Positions 43,698 through 51,244 of a DNA stretch of 52,802 bases are shown here, one piece after another (positions within the stretch are counted from its first letter, which is position 1; the number at the start of each line of letters is the position of its first letter). Origin of the DNA: Candidatus Omnitrophota bacterium (lineage in GTDB: Bacteria; Omnitrophota; Gorgyraeia; Gygaellales; Profunditerraquicolaceae); the NCBI GenBank assembly GCA_028715415.1, contig JAQURX010000004.1, positions 84,933 through 137,734 on the forward strand. Reading direction: 5' to 3'. A program made the translations under genes and the position numbers. The notes beneath the pieces are model-generated. The model was not told the DNA's origin, searched no databases, and was given only the letters and a program-made list of their open reading frames with translations.

Positions 43698-45896
43698 CTA
43701 ATTGGCATTTAAGCTAACCAATTCTTTCTTCATCTCCTGATAATCAATATTACTGATAGTAATGAAGATTTCCTGGGCTTGACGGAAATACTCCTTTGCC
43801 TTGTTCTTCTTTCCAGTTTTCTTAAATAAGAATCCTAAGTTTCGTAAACCAGAGGCGAGCTCCGGAAGAACCTTTATCTGGCGAGATACAGAAACAGAGC
43901 GATTAAATGATTCCTGGGCCTCAGAAAACTTATCCATATCAAAATACAACTCCCCAATCATATTATAATCAGAAGCTAAATTCATTTTATTGCCTTGCAA
44001 TTCATCAATTTTAAACCCCTTGGCATAACAATCAAGCGCCTTCTGATATTGTTTCTCAAATAGATAAATCTCCCCAATATTAAAATAATAATCGCTCAAT
44101 TCATTCTTTAATTTCATTTTTTTAAACATACCGAGGCTTTTGGAATAAAATTCTTTGGCAGTTGCATAATCATTCTTATCAGAAAAAACTAAGCCAAGAT
44201 CAAAATAATCGCAAGCTAAATTATACCTATGCTCAAAATTACGGCTTTTAGAACGGTCAATTTCAGAACACTTAATAAGCAGCTCCAGCGCTTTATCGTA
44301 TTCTTCAATATCCATATTCCACACTGCAAGCTTCCTCATCGCCACAGACTCGCTATAAGAATCTTTTTCCTGCCTGGCTTTAATAAGCGCTTGATTGTAG
44401 AATTCTAAGGCCTTTTGAGGCTGCCCGGAAAGATAGTATGTCCAGCCAATCCCAATATAAGCCTGAATCAAATCTTTGCTTTGGCCTTTCTTCTCACTAT
44501 ATAAAGCGTAATCAAAATAATACTTTAGAGCCTGCTCAATTTCACCCAACCTGAAATATGAATCAGCCAGTAATGGATACGCCTTCAAGAATAAGCTATT
44601 CTTCTCAATTATTCTTTTACAATTCCGGATTACTTCCTGGTTTCTACCGCTTAGATAAGATTTCTTTGACTTGGAGAACAAATACAAAGTGCTTGGATTT
44701 GCCTCCGGAAGGAATAAAAACATAAAAATGCAAATTACCGCTGCAACCAAACCTAATGATATCTTCAAAAGATTTTTTCTTAAGAAAATAAAACTTTTTT
44801 CCTGCTTTATCCCGTTATTTGCTTTATCCCTAAACAAGACAAAGTTTGGGTCACCATAAAGAAGGTAATTCGTCCAGTGCATCTTCCCAATGCCATAATC
44901 ACGTACTAGTTTTAACCTCCCTAAACGGACACATTCTCCGATGGAAACACCCGAAAGAAGCTGTGTATAGAACTCTTTAGCAAAAGTAAAACTTACCTTA
45001 TCCTCAATCTTCCTTATTGAACCGATATAATGGCGGACGCCTGAAAACAAAAAAGCCGCAGCAAGATTATAATTATTTTCCTGATAATCATTACCACAAG
45101 GCAATTGGTTTCCCGAAGCTGAATAGCAAGCATTAGAAAACACAAGCGAAGGCATAGAAACAAATGAAGCCATAGACTCAATATCCTGCGAAGTAAGCAA
45201 GCCATCTGCAAGTATCCAACCCGTATTTTGCGGATTAGATAAGTCGTGTTCGCAGTGGCCTGCAAAATGGACTATATCATAGTCACAAATATTTTTCTTA
45301 GTATATATCTTATCTATATAGGTAGATTTAAAATCTATATGGACGCTGTTTCGTTTACGGTCAAATTGATTTCTAATGCTTAAGCCTTCTTCATAAGCGC
45401 CCTTTAAATCATTTGTTGGGTTAGCCAATATCAACATCTTTAAAATACTAGAAAAACTTCGATACTGGACGGCAATTGATTCTCTTTTTGTCCTCACCAG
45501 CCTGCCAAGGCTAAAGTTAAGGCATAAAAAATTATCCCCGTCATATAAGATTTCCCACGGGACATCAATCAATTCCTCATCAATTGAAAGGACTAAACCT
45601 GAACCTTGCTCAAGCCTCAATTTATCCCTTACCTGTTTTGTTAAAAGCTGATTCCAGAGAAGTTGCCCTGCCTTTACTAGCGATCTTTCTAATTCCGGCT
45701 GCTCTATAAGGCTTTTAGAAGCTTTATTCAACAAAAAGAAAACTTCTTTGCACAAGCTTCGTATTTCTTCAAAAGAAACATTACACTGACTATAATGTCG
45801 CAGCGTTGAAGCAATTTCAGCTTCCTTAAACAGGCTCATCTTTAATGACTGCGCCTGTTTGAATATTTCCAGGACTAATTTATTCTGATTTTGCAT
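43698..45896 (-). CDS. Membrane CHAT-domain protease with C-terminal TPR repeats (732 aa)
   Basis: After an N-terminal helical part (1-95), a caspase-like CHAT domain runs from about 97 to 355. His214 in VHFAGHCEHD and Cys257 in FSNACYSA form the expected catalytic dyad. One transmembrane helix (376-396) follows, then at least seven TPR units (about 405-725; AYIGIGWTYYLSGQPQKALE and similar). Positive charges before the helix suggest CHAT in the cytoplasm and TPRs outside. It lies 7 bases after the anti-sigma-like gene and belongs to the sigma cassette. Cleavage of the anti-sigma is a plausible role, not shown. Confidence 0.87.
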   Translation of the reverse strand: MQNQNKLVLEIFKQAQSLKMSLFKEAEIASTLRHYSQCNVSFEEIRSLCKEVFFLLNKASKSLIEQPELERSLVKAGQLLWNQLLTKQVRDKLRLEQGSGLVLSIDEELIDVPWEILYDGDNFLCLNFSLGRLVRTKRESIAVQYRSFSSILKMLILANPTNDLKGAYEEGLSIRNQFDRKRNSVHIDFKSTYIDKIYTKKNICDYDIVHFAGHCEHDLSNPQNTGWILADGLLTSQDIESMASFVSMPSLVFSNACYSASGNQLPCGNDYQENNYNLAAAFLFSGVRHYIGSIRKIEDKVSFTFAKEFYTQLLSGVSIGECVRLGRLKLVRDYGIGKMHWTNYLLYGDPNFVLFRDKANNGIKQEKSFIFLRKNLLKISLGLVAAVICIFMFLFLPEANPSTLYLFSKSKKSYLSGRNQEVIRNCKRIIEKNSLFLKAYPLLADSYFRLGEIEQALKYYFDYALYSEKKGQSKDLIQAYIGIGWTYYLSGQPQKALEFYNQALIKARQEKDSYSESVAMRKLAVWNMDIEEYDKALELLIKCSEIDRSKSRNFEHRYNLACDYFDLGLVFSDKNDYATAKEFYSKSLGMFKKMKLKNELSDYYFNIGEIYLFEKQYQKALDCYAKGFKIDELQGNKMNLASDYNMIGELYFDMDKFSEAQESFNRSVSVSRQIKVLPELASGLRNLGFLFKKTGKKNKAKEYFRQAQEIFITISNIDYQEMKKELVSLNAN

Positions 45897-45903
45897 AAAA
45901 GAA

Positions 45904-46608
45904 TTAAATTTTTACATCCAAATGAATTGACACAAGCTTATCTTCAGACGAACAAATCTCGATTACATATTTACCCAAAAGAACATGGTCAAAAATAACC
46001 TTCCCTGAATCGGACAAATACGACTCCAGCTCAAGATTGTCCCTTATAAGAGTAATCCGCAAATCCTTTATTAACTCCTGAGTATCTTTATTTTTAGCTG
46101 TAATTAACAAATTAAAATACTTAGAATCTTTATTTTCAATCTTCACCTCAACTCTAAAATTATCAAAATCCTTTAAAATTACCACCTCATCTTTAAAATC
46201 CTTGATATTACGGCTGCGCAATAACGGCGAAGGCATTAGCTCCTGGCCGACAAGTATGTCCCCAGAAGTATTAATTAGTTCCAAGAAATTCTCTTTTAAT
46301 TTCAGGAATATTTCCAAAACAGCTTTCGCTGTCCCAGTTCCACTGGCTAAATCCTTAACCTTAAGCAATAATTCCTCTGGGATTTGTAAATCTTCCGGAT
46401 TTACCAATTTTGCCTGCAGTAAAACCTTATTTGCACAATCATCACAGCCAATTATGTGCATTTTTAAACTCTCCAGCTCTTCGTTGCTAAGTTTGCCCTC
46501 TATAAAACAAGCCATGAGCATTTCATCCAAATGATTAGAATCACAAGCTGCTTCATTTTTCTTCCATTTTTGGAAAGCTTTTTTTATGAATTCTATGTTT
46601 TCTTCCAT
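45904..46608 (-). CDS. Zinc-finger anti-sigma-like protein (234 aa)
   Basis: The N-terminal part has H51-x3-C55-x2-C58 (KMHIIGCDDCANKV), the ZAS-type zinc-binding signature. An amphipathic linker (about 75-110) and a C-terminal all-beta domain (about 135-234; DFDNFRVEVKIENKD, KVIFDHVLLGKYVIEI) follow. No membrane helix is visible, so it is probably soluble, unlike most ECF anti-sigmas. It stands between the ECF sigma gene and the CHAT gene, and carries an ECF-type promoter motif (copy B) just upstream. AAAGG precedes the ATG. Confidence 0.78.
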   Translation of the reverse strand: MEENIEFIKKAFQKWKKNEAACDSNHLDEMLMACFIEGKLSNEELESLKMHIIGCDDCANKVLLQAKLVNPEDLQIPEELLLKVKDLASGTGTAKAVLEIFLKLKENFLELINTSGDILVGQELMPSPLLRSRNIKDFKDEVVILKDFDNFRVEVKIENKDSKYFNLLITAKNKDTQELIKDLRITLIRDNLELESYLSDSGKVIFDHVLLGKYVIEICSSEDKLVSIHLDVKI

Positions 46609-46625
46609 TTTTTGCCTTTCATATA

Positions 46626-46655
46626 CAATAGACGATAAAATCTCATAAATCTAAC
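46626..46655 (-). promoter_or_regulatory. Two-block ECF-type promoter motif, copy B (upstream of anti-sigma/CHAT)
   Basis: GTTAGATTT (46655-46647), 11 bases, then TCGTCTATTG (46635-46626), identical to copy A at 42495-42524 in both blocks and spacing. The upstream block overlaps the last codons and stop of the sigma gene. The downstream block lies about 17 bases before the anti-sigma start codon. Confidence 0.72.
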
Positions 46656-47254
46656 TCAAATCCTTTCAATTTAAAACAATCCCTTAATCTATCAATAATC
46701 CGCGATTTGCGCATATCAATTGTCCCTCTTGAAACGCCGAATAGGGTTTTCAATTCATCAAGCTTTAACCCGCGGTCAATAAACAAAGATAGAAAATATT
46801 TATCATCAATGCCCAGTTTTCCGATACAATCAGTTAAAGCATCAAGCTTTTCATCAGCCATAACAGTAAGGCTTACCGTTGTTTTTGTATCTGCTATCGT
46901 TTCCATTAAGCTTGGGCAATCATCATATTCTTCATCCAATGAAGAAGCTTGAGGAGTAAGGCTGCGAAGGCAATCAATCGTATGATTAATCACTACCTGT
47001 CTTAACCAACTCGCGAGAGTGCAGTTATTTTTTGCGGAGAATGATTTAAATTTAGAGAAATTATCTTTGCTCAGAAGGACGAAGATATCCTGGAAAATAT
47101 CTTCTACTTGATCGTGGTTACTTAAGTTTGCTCCATTAGATTTAAGTATACTATATATGTAGCGGTAGATTAAATTTGAATATTTGTCTACAAATTCATT
47201 CCATGCTTCTTTCTCACCCTTAACACATCTTGAGACAAATTCAAGATCAGTCAT
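46643..47254 (-). CDS. ECF-type RNA polymerase sigma factor (203 aa)
   Basis: Sigma-2 region (about 10-90) includes DQVEDIFQDIFVLLSK and TLASWLRQVVINHTID. The sigma-4 region (about 140-197) contains LKLDELKTLFGVSRGTIDMRKSRI, the -35 binding helix-turn-helix. A linker of about 45 residues (LTPQASSLDEEYDDCPSLME) separates them. No sigma-3 or sigma-1.1 is present, as in ECF factors. No clear ribosome site precedes the ATG at 47254. It leads the sigma, anti-sigma, CHAT cassette. Confidence 0.92.
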   Translation of the reverse strand: MTDLEFVSRCVKGEKEAWNEFVDKYSNLIYRYIYSILKSNGANLSNHDQVEDIFQDIFVLLSKDNFSKFKSFSAKNNCTLASWLRQVVINHTIDCLRSLTPQASSLDEEYDDCPSLMETIADTKTTVSLTVMADEKLDALTDCIGKLGIDDKYFLSLFIDRGLKLDELKTLFGVSRGTIDMRKSRIIDRLRDCFKLKGFELDL

Positions 47255-47284
47255 GTTTAGGTTTAAAGCTCAAATATCTTTAAA

Positions 47285-47545
47285 TCACCCTAATCTATCC
47301 TTATCCTCAATAATTTCCGCTTCAACGTCAATTGCGCTTTTATTTTTAGCTGAAGCCATATTGGATACTTTTTTCACTAAAATATAAGAATTAATAATAA
47401 ACAGCAATACCAAAATGCCTCCGATACCTAACCAGATAAGCGGTTTAAAGAAAATCCATCCGAAAAATAAGTTAAATAAAATCAAAACTGGCAATAAACA
47501 ACCACTTTGGCCTAAATATATAAACGACCTATTCTTAAGAGGCAT
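47285..47545 (-). CDS. Small membrane protein with two helices (86 aa)
   Basis: Hydrophobic helices near 15-32 (GCLLPVLILFNLFFGWIF) and 35-57 (LIWLGIGGILVLLFIINSY) are followed by a charged tail (about 58-86). No family was recognised. The start overlaps the thioesterase stop by 11 bases, and the end lies 30 bases ahead of the sigma gene, so it may be part of either unit. Confidence 0.6.
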   Translation of the reverse strand: MPLKNRSFIYLGQSGCLLPVLILFNLFFGWIFFKPLIWLGIGGILVLLFIINSYILVKKVSNMASAKNKSAIDVEAEIIEDKDRLG

Positions 47546-47921
47546 TTGAAATTATTTTTTTTACCTCTTCAGGGATTGCTCTTGGTTTTAAATTCTTATC
47601 TACACAGACCAATATTGTCTTTGTATTAGCGATTAATTTACCATCTTGATTCTTAATCTCGCTTTCAAAAACCAATTTAACCGAACCAATTTCGCTAACC
47701 CAGGTACGGATATCCAGAATATCAGCATAAAAAGACGGGAATTTATAATCAATCTCTTGCCTTGCTACGACAAAAAGGATACCTGAATCAGCAAGTTTCT
47801 TAATCAAGATGCCTCTTTCTTCAAAGAAATCGGTTCTTGCTTCTTCAATATATTTCAAATAGTTAGAATAGTAAACAACTCCGCCGCAGTCAGTATCATG
47901 ATAATAGATTCTTACTTTCAC
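47535..47921 (-). CDS. YbgC/FadM-type acyl-CoA thioesterase (128 aa)
   Basis: Hot-dog fold thioesterase. The active-site segment YYHDTDCGGVVYYSNYLKYIEEART holds the catalytic Asp (D11) and the EEART pattern of the YbgC/FadM group. It hydrolyses acyl-CoA thioesters; in Proteobacteria, ybgC sits with tol-pal genes, which are absent here. Full length. Confidence 0.92.
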   Translation of the reverse strand: MKVRIYYHDTDCGGVVYYSNYLKYIEEARTDFFEERGILIKKLADSGILFVVARQEIDYKFPSFYADILDIRTWVSEIGSVKLVFESEIKNQDGKLIANTKTILVCVDKNLKPRAIPEEVKKIISNAS

Positions 47922-47943
47922 CTAAAGCCTCTCTTTCTTAAGT

Positions 47944-47976
47944 AAAATAGGCCCTATAACAATAAGGGCCTATTTT
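47944..47976. terminator. Bidirectional intrinsic terminator
   Basis: AAAATAGGCCCT (47944-47955) and AGGGCCTATTTT (47965-47976) are perfect complements with a 9-base loop, flanked by A and T runs. It ends the ACT-protein transcript and separates it from the thioesterase unit. Confidence 0.93.
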
Positions 47977-47996
47977 AATATTTATAGAAAAAATAT

Positions 47997-48404
47997 TTAT
48001 TTTTTGAATGCAACAATCGCCTTTTCATTATCACTGGTTGCTAAAACAATCTTAGCAGGACAACTACCGGAACAAACAGTGCCATATACCTGCTTTATAT
48101 CAATATTTTCTCCGGATAATTTTGCTGTAATTTGCTTTAAAGCACCCGGCTTGTTTTCCAGCTCTACTACTAAAACTTCTCTTTCAACCAAAGATTTATA
48201 CCCTGCTTTTTTAAGCGCATCGGACGAGCGGAGATTATCATCGGTTATCAACATTATTTTTGCTTCATTATTTACAGCATAGCCGGCAACTGCTTCAATA
48301 TTAACCCCATGGTCAGCCAACAATTTAGACATATCAGCAAGAATGCCAATCTTATTTACTACTGTTACCACAATCTCCTTGCTTAGTTTCGCCGATCTCA
48401 CCAT
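47997..48404 (-). CDS. Protein with two ACT domains (135 aa)
   Basis: Two ACT-type regulatory units: about residues 9-70 (VVTVVNKIGILADMSKLLAD, VNIEAVAGY) and 72-132 (VLVVELENKPGALKQITAKL, IDIKQVYG). ACT domains bind amino acids or similar ligands and dimerise. No catalytic domain is attached, so a stand-alone sensor or regulator is likely. A strong AAAGGAGGAGGG site precedes the ATG. Confidence 0.88.
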   Translation of the reverse strand: MVRSAKLSKEIVVTVVNKIGILADMSKLLADHGVNIEAVAGYAVNNEAKIMLITDDNLRSSDALKKAGYKSLVEREVLVVELENKPGALKQITAKLSGENIDIKQVYGTVCSGSCPAKIVLATSDNEKAIVAFKK

Positions 48405-48484
48405 CTATCCCTCCTCCTTTATAAAACGCTTATTCGAACCAAAGCTGTTCAAATAAACCACACCAAAACCTGAAACATAAAACT

Positions 48485-48976
48485 TTATTTTTCCAGTTTT
48501 AATTCAATATTCTTCTTACCATCCGTAAGTACAACCGAATTTTCTTTGATTTCCACAACAGTAAAGCCTTCTGCTTTTTCTCCCACCTTCACAACGCTAT
48601 TATTAATTATACAAAACCTTCCAACTGGGTCATTATCCCAAATTATTCCTGCAACTTTTAAATCTTGGGTGCCTTCACGCGTGCCATAAATCTTCCCTCC
48701 AAAAGGGCATCTTGCCCAACCCAAGCTTTCCATTTGGACCATTTCCGGAGTCTTTTGGACGTTCTCATCAGGCATTGCTTCAACAGGCAAAGGCTTTTTA
48801 GTAACTATTACTTCCTTGGGTTTTTTTTCTGAAGCCTTTTCCTTGTCAATCTGCTGTTGTAAAGCAATATTGGCGGCAGACCTACGCTTCATAAACTTCA
48901 TGGTATTAACCCAAGAAACAATTAAAATCAATACCAAGCTAACCGTTACGATCAATTCAACGCGCTTTTTTTCCAT
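48485..48976 (-). CDS. PilP-like (or GspC-like) pilus/secretion assembly protein (163 aa)
   Basis: N-terminal transmembrane helix (8-25), a Lys/Glu/Pro-rich linker (about 40-75) and a compact C-terminal beta domain (about 100-163; LKVAGIIWDND, CIINNSVVKVGE, FTVVEIKENSVVLTDG). The C-terminal part resembles the PilP/GspC homology region that contacts the secretin. It lacks the lipobox usual in PilP. Two bases separate it from pilO, supporting the alignment subcomplex assignment. Confidence 0.68.
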   Translation of the reverse strand: MEKKRVELIVTVSLVLILIVSWVNTMKFMKRRSAANIALQQQIDKEKASEKKPKEVIVTKKPLPVEAMPDENVQKTPEMVQMESLGWARCPFGGKIYGTREGTQDLKVAGIIWDNDPVGRFCIINNSVVKVGEKAEGFTVVEIKENSVVLTDGKKNIELKLEK

Positions 48977-48978
48977 AG

Positions 48979-49536
48979 TTATTTAGGATTAGAAAGATAG
49001 GCCGAGATTTGTAAACTGATATTTAAAATAAACTGCCCCTCTCCTCCCCCCTGAATATTAACCTGCCTTAATCTTATTAAAACAGGGAAATTGTTCCTCA
49101 GATTATATAAATATTCCCCCAAAGCTTTGTAGCCACCCGTAAGTTTAATAGTAATTTGCAATTCTTCAATCTCATATCCCGGTATCTTATCCAATAACAT
49201 TGTCTTTTCCGAAAAAGAAATATCGTGAACTTCAAGTTTTAGCTTCCGAGCTTCCTCTGACAAACATTTTACAACAACTTCTTCATGCTCAGGCAGTTTA
49301 AATGGAATCGTTCTTAAGTGCAAATTTAAAAACCTTAAAGCTTCAGGTAAAGACTTACCCTTTGAAAAACTATTAATTTCCGCTATCTCGTTTTCTGCCA
49401 TAGCTAACTTACTTTTAATCACTTGAAGACGATTCTTCTGCGGGATATAGACCAGTAACAGCAATAAAATCAGAAATACAATTATTGCACCGCTAATATA
49501 AATTATTTTCCGTTGCTCTTTGCTTATTTTCTTCAT
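48979..49536 (-). CDS. pilO: PilO-like type IV pilus assembly protein (185 aa)
   Basis: Short cytoplasmic start, one transmembrane helix (12-30), a coiled-coil stretch (about 32-56) and a ferredoxin-like periplasmic domain (about 65-180; EVHDISFSEK, ELQITIKLTGGYKALGEYLYNL). This is the architecture of PilO, which pairs with PilN in the inner-membrane platform. It overlaps the pilM-pilN gene by 4 bases (ATGA). Confidence 0.82.
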   Translation of the reverse strand: MKKISKEQRKIIYISGAIIVFLILLLLLVYIPQKNRLQVIKSKLAMAENEIAEINSFSKGKSLPEALRFLNLHLRTIPFKLPEHEEVVVKCLSEEARKLKLEVHDISFSEKTMLLDKIPGYEIEELQITIKLTGGYKALGEYLYNLRNNFPVLIRLRQVNIQGGGEGQFILNISLQISAYLSNPK

Positions 49537-51149
49537 TTTAATTTAAAAGTAACTTCAAACATCATTACATCAAAACCTTGAAGAGCTCCTTTTGTAACAT
49601 TTGAAATATCTATATCCGCAAAATTTCCTGACGAACCTAAATCGCTGATGAACTTAGCTAAAGCAGCATTAGGATCAGCATTTGTACTCTTTACAAGTCC
49701 GGAGAACGAGCCAGTCTTTGTTTCAGAATTAATCTCCATTGAATTTAGGAAAACTTCGCGGGGAGCAAGCATACTAATTTTCTTAAGCAGTAAACCTACG
49801 GGAACCTCCCTGCTTCTTAGCGAAGAAACAAAATTATCAAACGCATCTGTCCTTGCTTTAATATCTTTTATTTCGCTGATTACCTTAAGCTGGAATTCAG
49901 CATTATCAAGCCGTTTTTGATATACATCTACTCCGACATGCGCCAGAAGATAAAAAACTAAAAGCAATAACGCAGCGATAAAGAATACCCAACGTAAAGA
50001 CATAACCTGTAATTTTTCAATTTTTTCAGAACGATATTCTTGAGGCAAAAGGTTTATATTGTTTTCATAGTCAAGACCTGAAGCTACAAACGCATAATTC
50101 TCTAAAAGCACGTCTGATTCTATGCCTGCACCTGCCTTAAGATTGCCAATAAGCGGAAAGTTTTCAATATTAAGAGCCGAAGCCTCTTGTAAAAACTTAT
50201 CTAAATTCGGAACTTTTAAGCCTTTCCCGTTTAAATAAATTTTTTCAATCGCTGCGCCTTTAAATTGAGTTTCATAGTATGCTAAAGAACGTTTAATTTC
50301 CTGAATCAACATATCTAAAGGAGAACGCAATAGCCCTAAAATCTGGCTTGCAGCAAATTTATCTTTATACGCTTCCTTGTCTCCCCACGGAATACCGCCT
50401 TTAAATAAGATATCGTTTATCTCTTCCGGATTTAGCTGTAACTTGCCTTTCTCAGTTATTAAAACCGATGAAAGCGCTTTTCTTAATTCATTAACAGAAA
50501 AAGGCAATTCGCGGTAAAATTCCAGTTTTTCATTTTTACAAATCACAAAATAACTCTTATTTTCGTCAACATGCAAGATCCCTACAGTCTTCTTGGAGTC
50601 TTCAGAGAAATATTTATTGATTAGGTTCACATAACCAAAAGGAGCCAATACAACAGCCAGGCAGCTTAATCCTAACCCCTTAATCATCTCAACCTGGCTC
50701 TTGACTTCATTTTCTTTGACAGCAACACACTCTATATCATATTCCCTTGAACCATCTTCCTTAGTAAGCGTATTTATTATCTGGAATCCCACAACAGCAT
50801 CAGACAGCTCAATTGGCAAATCATCCTTAATCTTCCATTTGATAGCATCAAGAAGCTCTTTATCGGGGATAACCGGCATTTGCAGGCGCTTACTAAATAC
50901 TAAGCTTTGAGAAGGGACTAAGATTGCGTTTTTATGAAAAATATTGTTTGCTTTGAGGAAGTCACGAATACTACTCTGGATTAGTTGTTCTTTTTTTCCT
51001 TCGGGGATTGAAAGAGACTGGAATGCCTTTATTTCTACTTCACCGGAAAGTTTTAAATCAAAAAGTTTTAGAAAACCCGGCTCAATACCAATAACGATGA
51101 CTGAATTGACCTTCTTTGAAAACCTTCCAATCAAGTTATCAATATTCAT
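49533..51149 (-). CDS. PilM-PilN fusion protein (538 aa)
   Basis: An actin-like PilM domain spans about 1-355 (SVIVIGIEPGFLKLFDLK, LVPSQSLVFSKRLQMPV, AIKWKIKDDLPI, EIKRSLAYYETQF). A PilN part (about 360-538) follows with the short NLLPQEYR leader, a transmembrane helix (about 387-405), a coiled coil and a ferredoxin-like domain. In most type IV pilus systems these are two proteins joined through the NLLP leader. I start at the ATG at 51149; an upstream TTG frame is disfavoured because an extended -10 lies between. Confidence 0.85.
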   Translation of the reverse strand: MNIDNLIGRFSKKVNSVIVIGIEPGFLKLFDLKLSGEVEIKAFQSLSIPEGKKEQLIQSSIRDFLKANNIFHKNAILVPSQSLVFSKRLQMPVIPDKELLDAIKWKIKDDLPIELSDAVVGFQIINTLTKEDGSREYDIECVAVKENEVKSQVEMIKGLGLSCLAVVLAPFGYVNLINKYFSEDSKKTVGILHVDENKSYFVICKNEKLEFYRELPFSVNELRKALSSVLITEKGKLQLNPEEINDILFKGGIPWGDKEAYKDKFAASQILGLLRSPLDMLIQEIKRSLAYYETQFKGAAIEKIYLNGKGLKVPNLDKFLQEASALNIENFPLIGNLKAGAGIESDVLLENYAFVASGLDYENNINLLPQEYRSEKIEKLQVMSLRWVFFIAALLLLVFYLLAHVGVDVYQKRLDNAEFQLKVISEIKDIKARTDAFDNFVSSLRSREVPVGLLLKKISMLAPREVFLNSMEINSETKTGSFSGLVKSTNADPNAALAKFISDLGSSGNFADIDISNVTKGALQGFDVMMFEVTFKLK

Positions 51150-51156
51150 GTTAATT

Positions 51157-51165
51157 ATTATATCA
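51157..51165 (-). promoter_or_regulatory. Extended -10 promoter giving a predicted leaderless pilM-pilN transcript
   Basis: TGATATAAT (51165-51157) is a TGn extended -10 with a perfect TATAAT. The start codon follows after 7 bases, exactly where transcription would begin. No Shine-Dalgarno or good -35 box is seen. Confidence 0.55.
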
Positions 51166-51244
51166 CAATAAACTTTGTTTAAAAACAAAAAGTCTCTTAA
51201 GGCCTTAATACTTCTACCGCCACAGGAAAGCCTTATTTATTATT

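Noticed and set aside
43698-47254. Type III-E CRISPR-associated TPR-CHAT system
   Set aside because: Domain order differs (CHAT, TM, TPR), and there is no repeat array, gRAMP effector, Csx30 or Csx31 in the window; only the logic is comparable.
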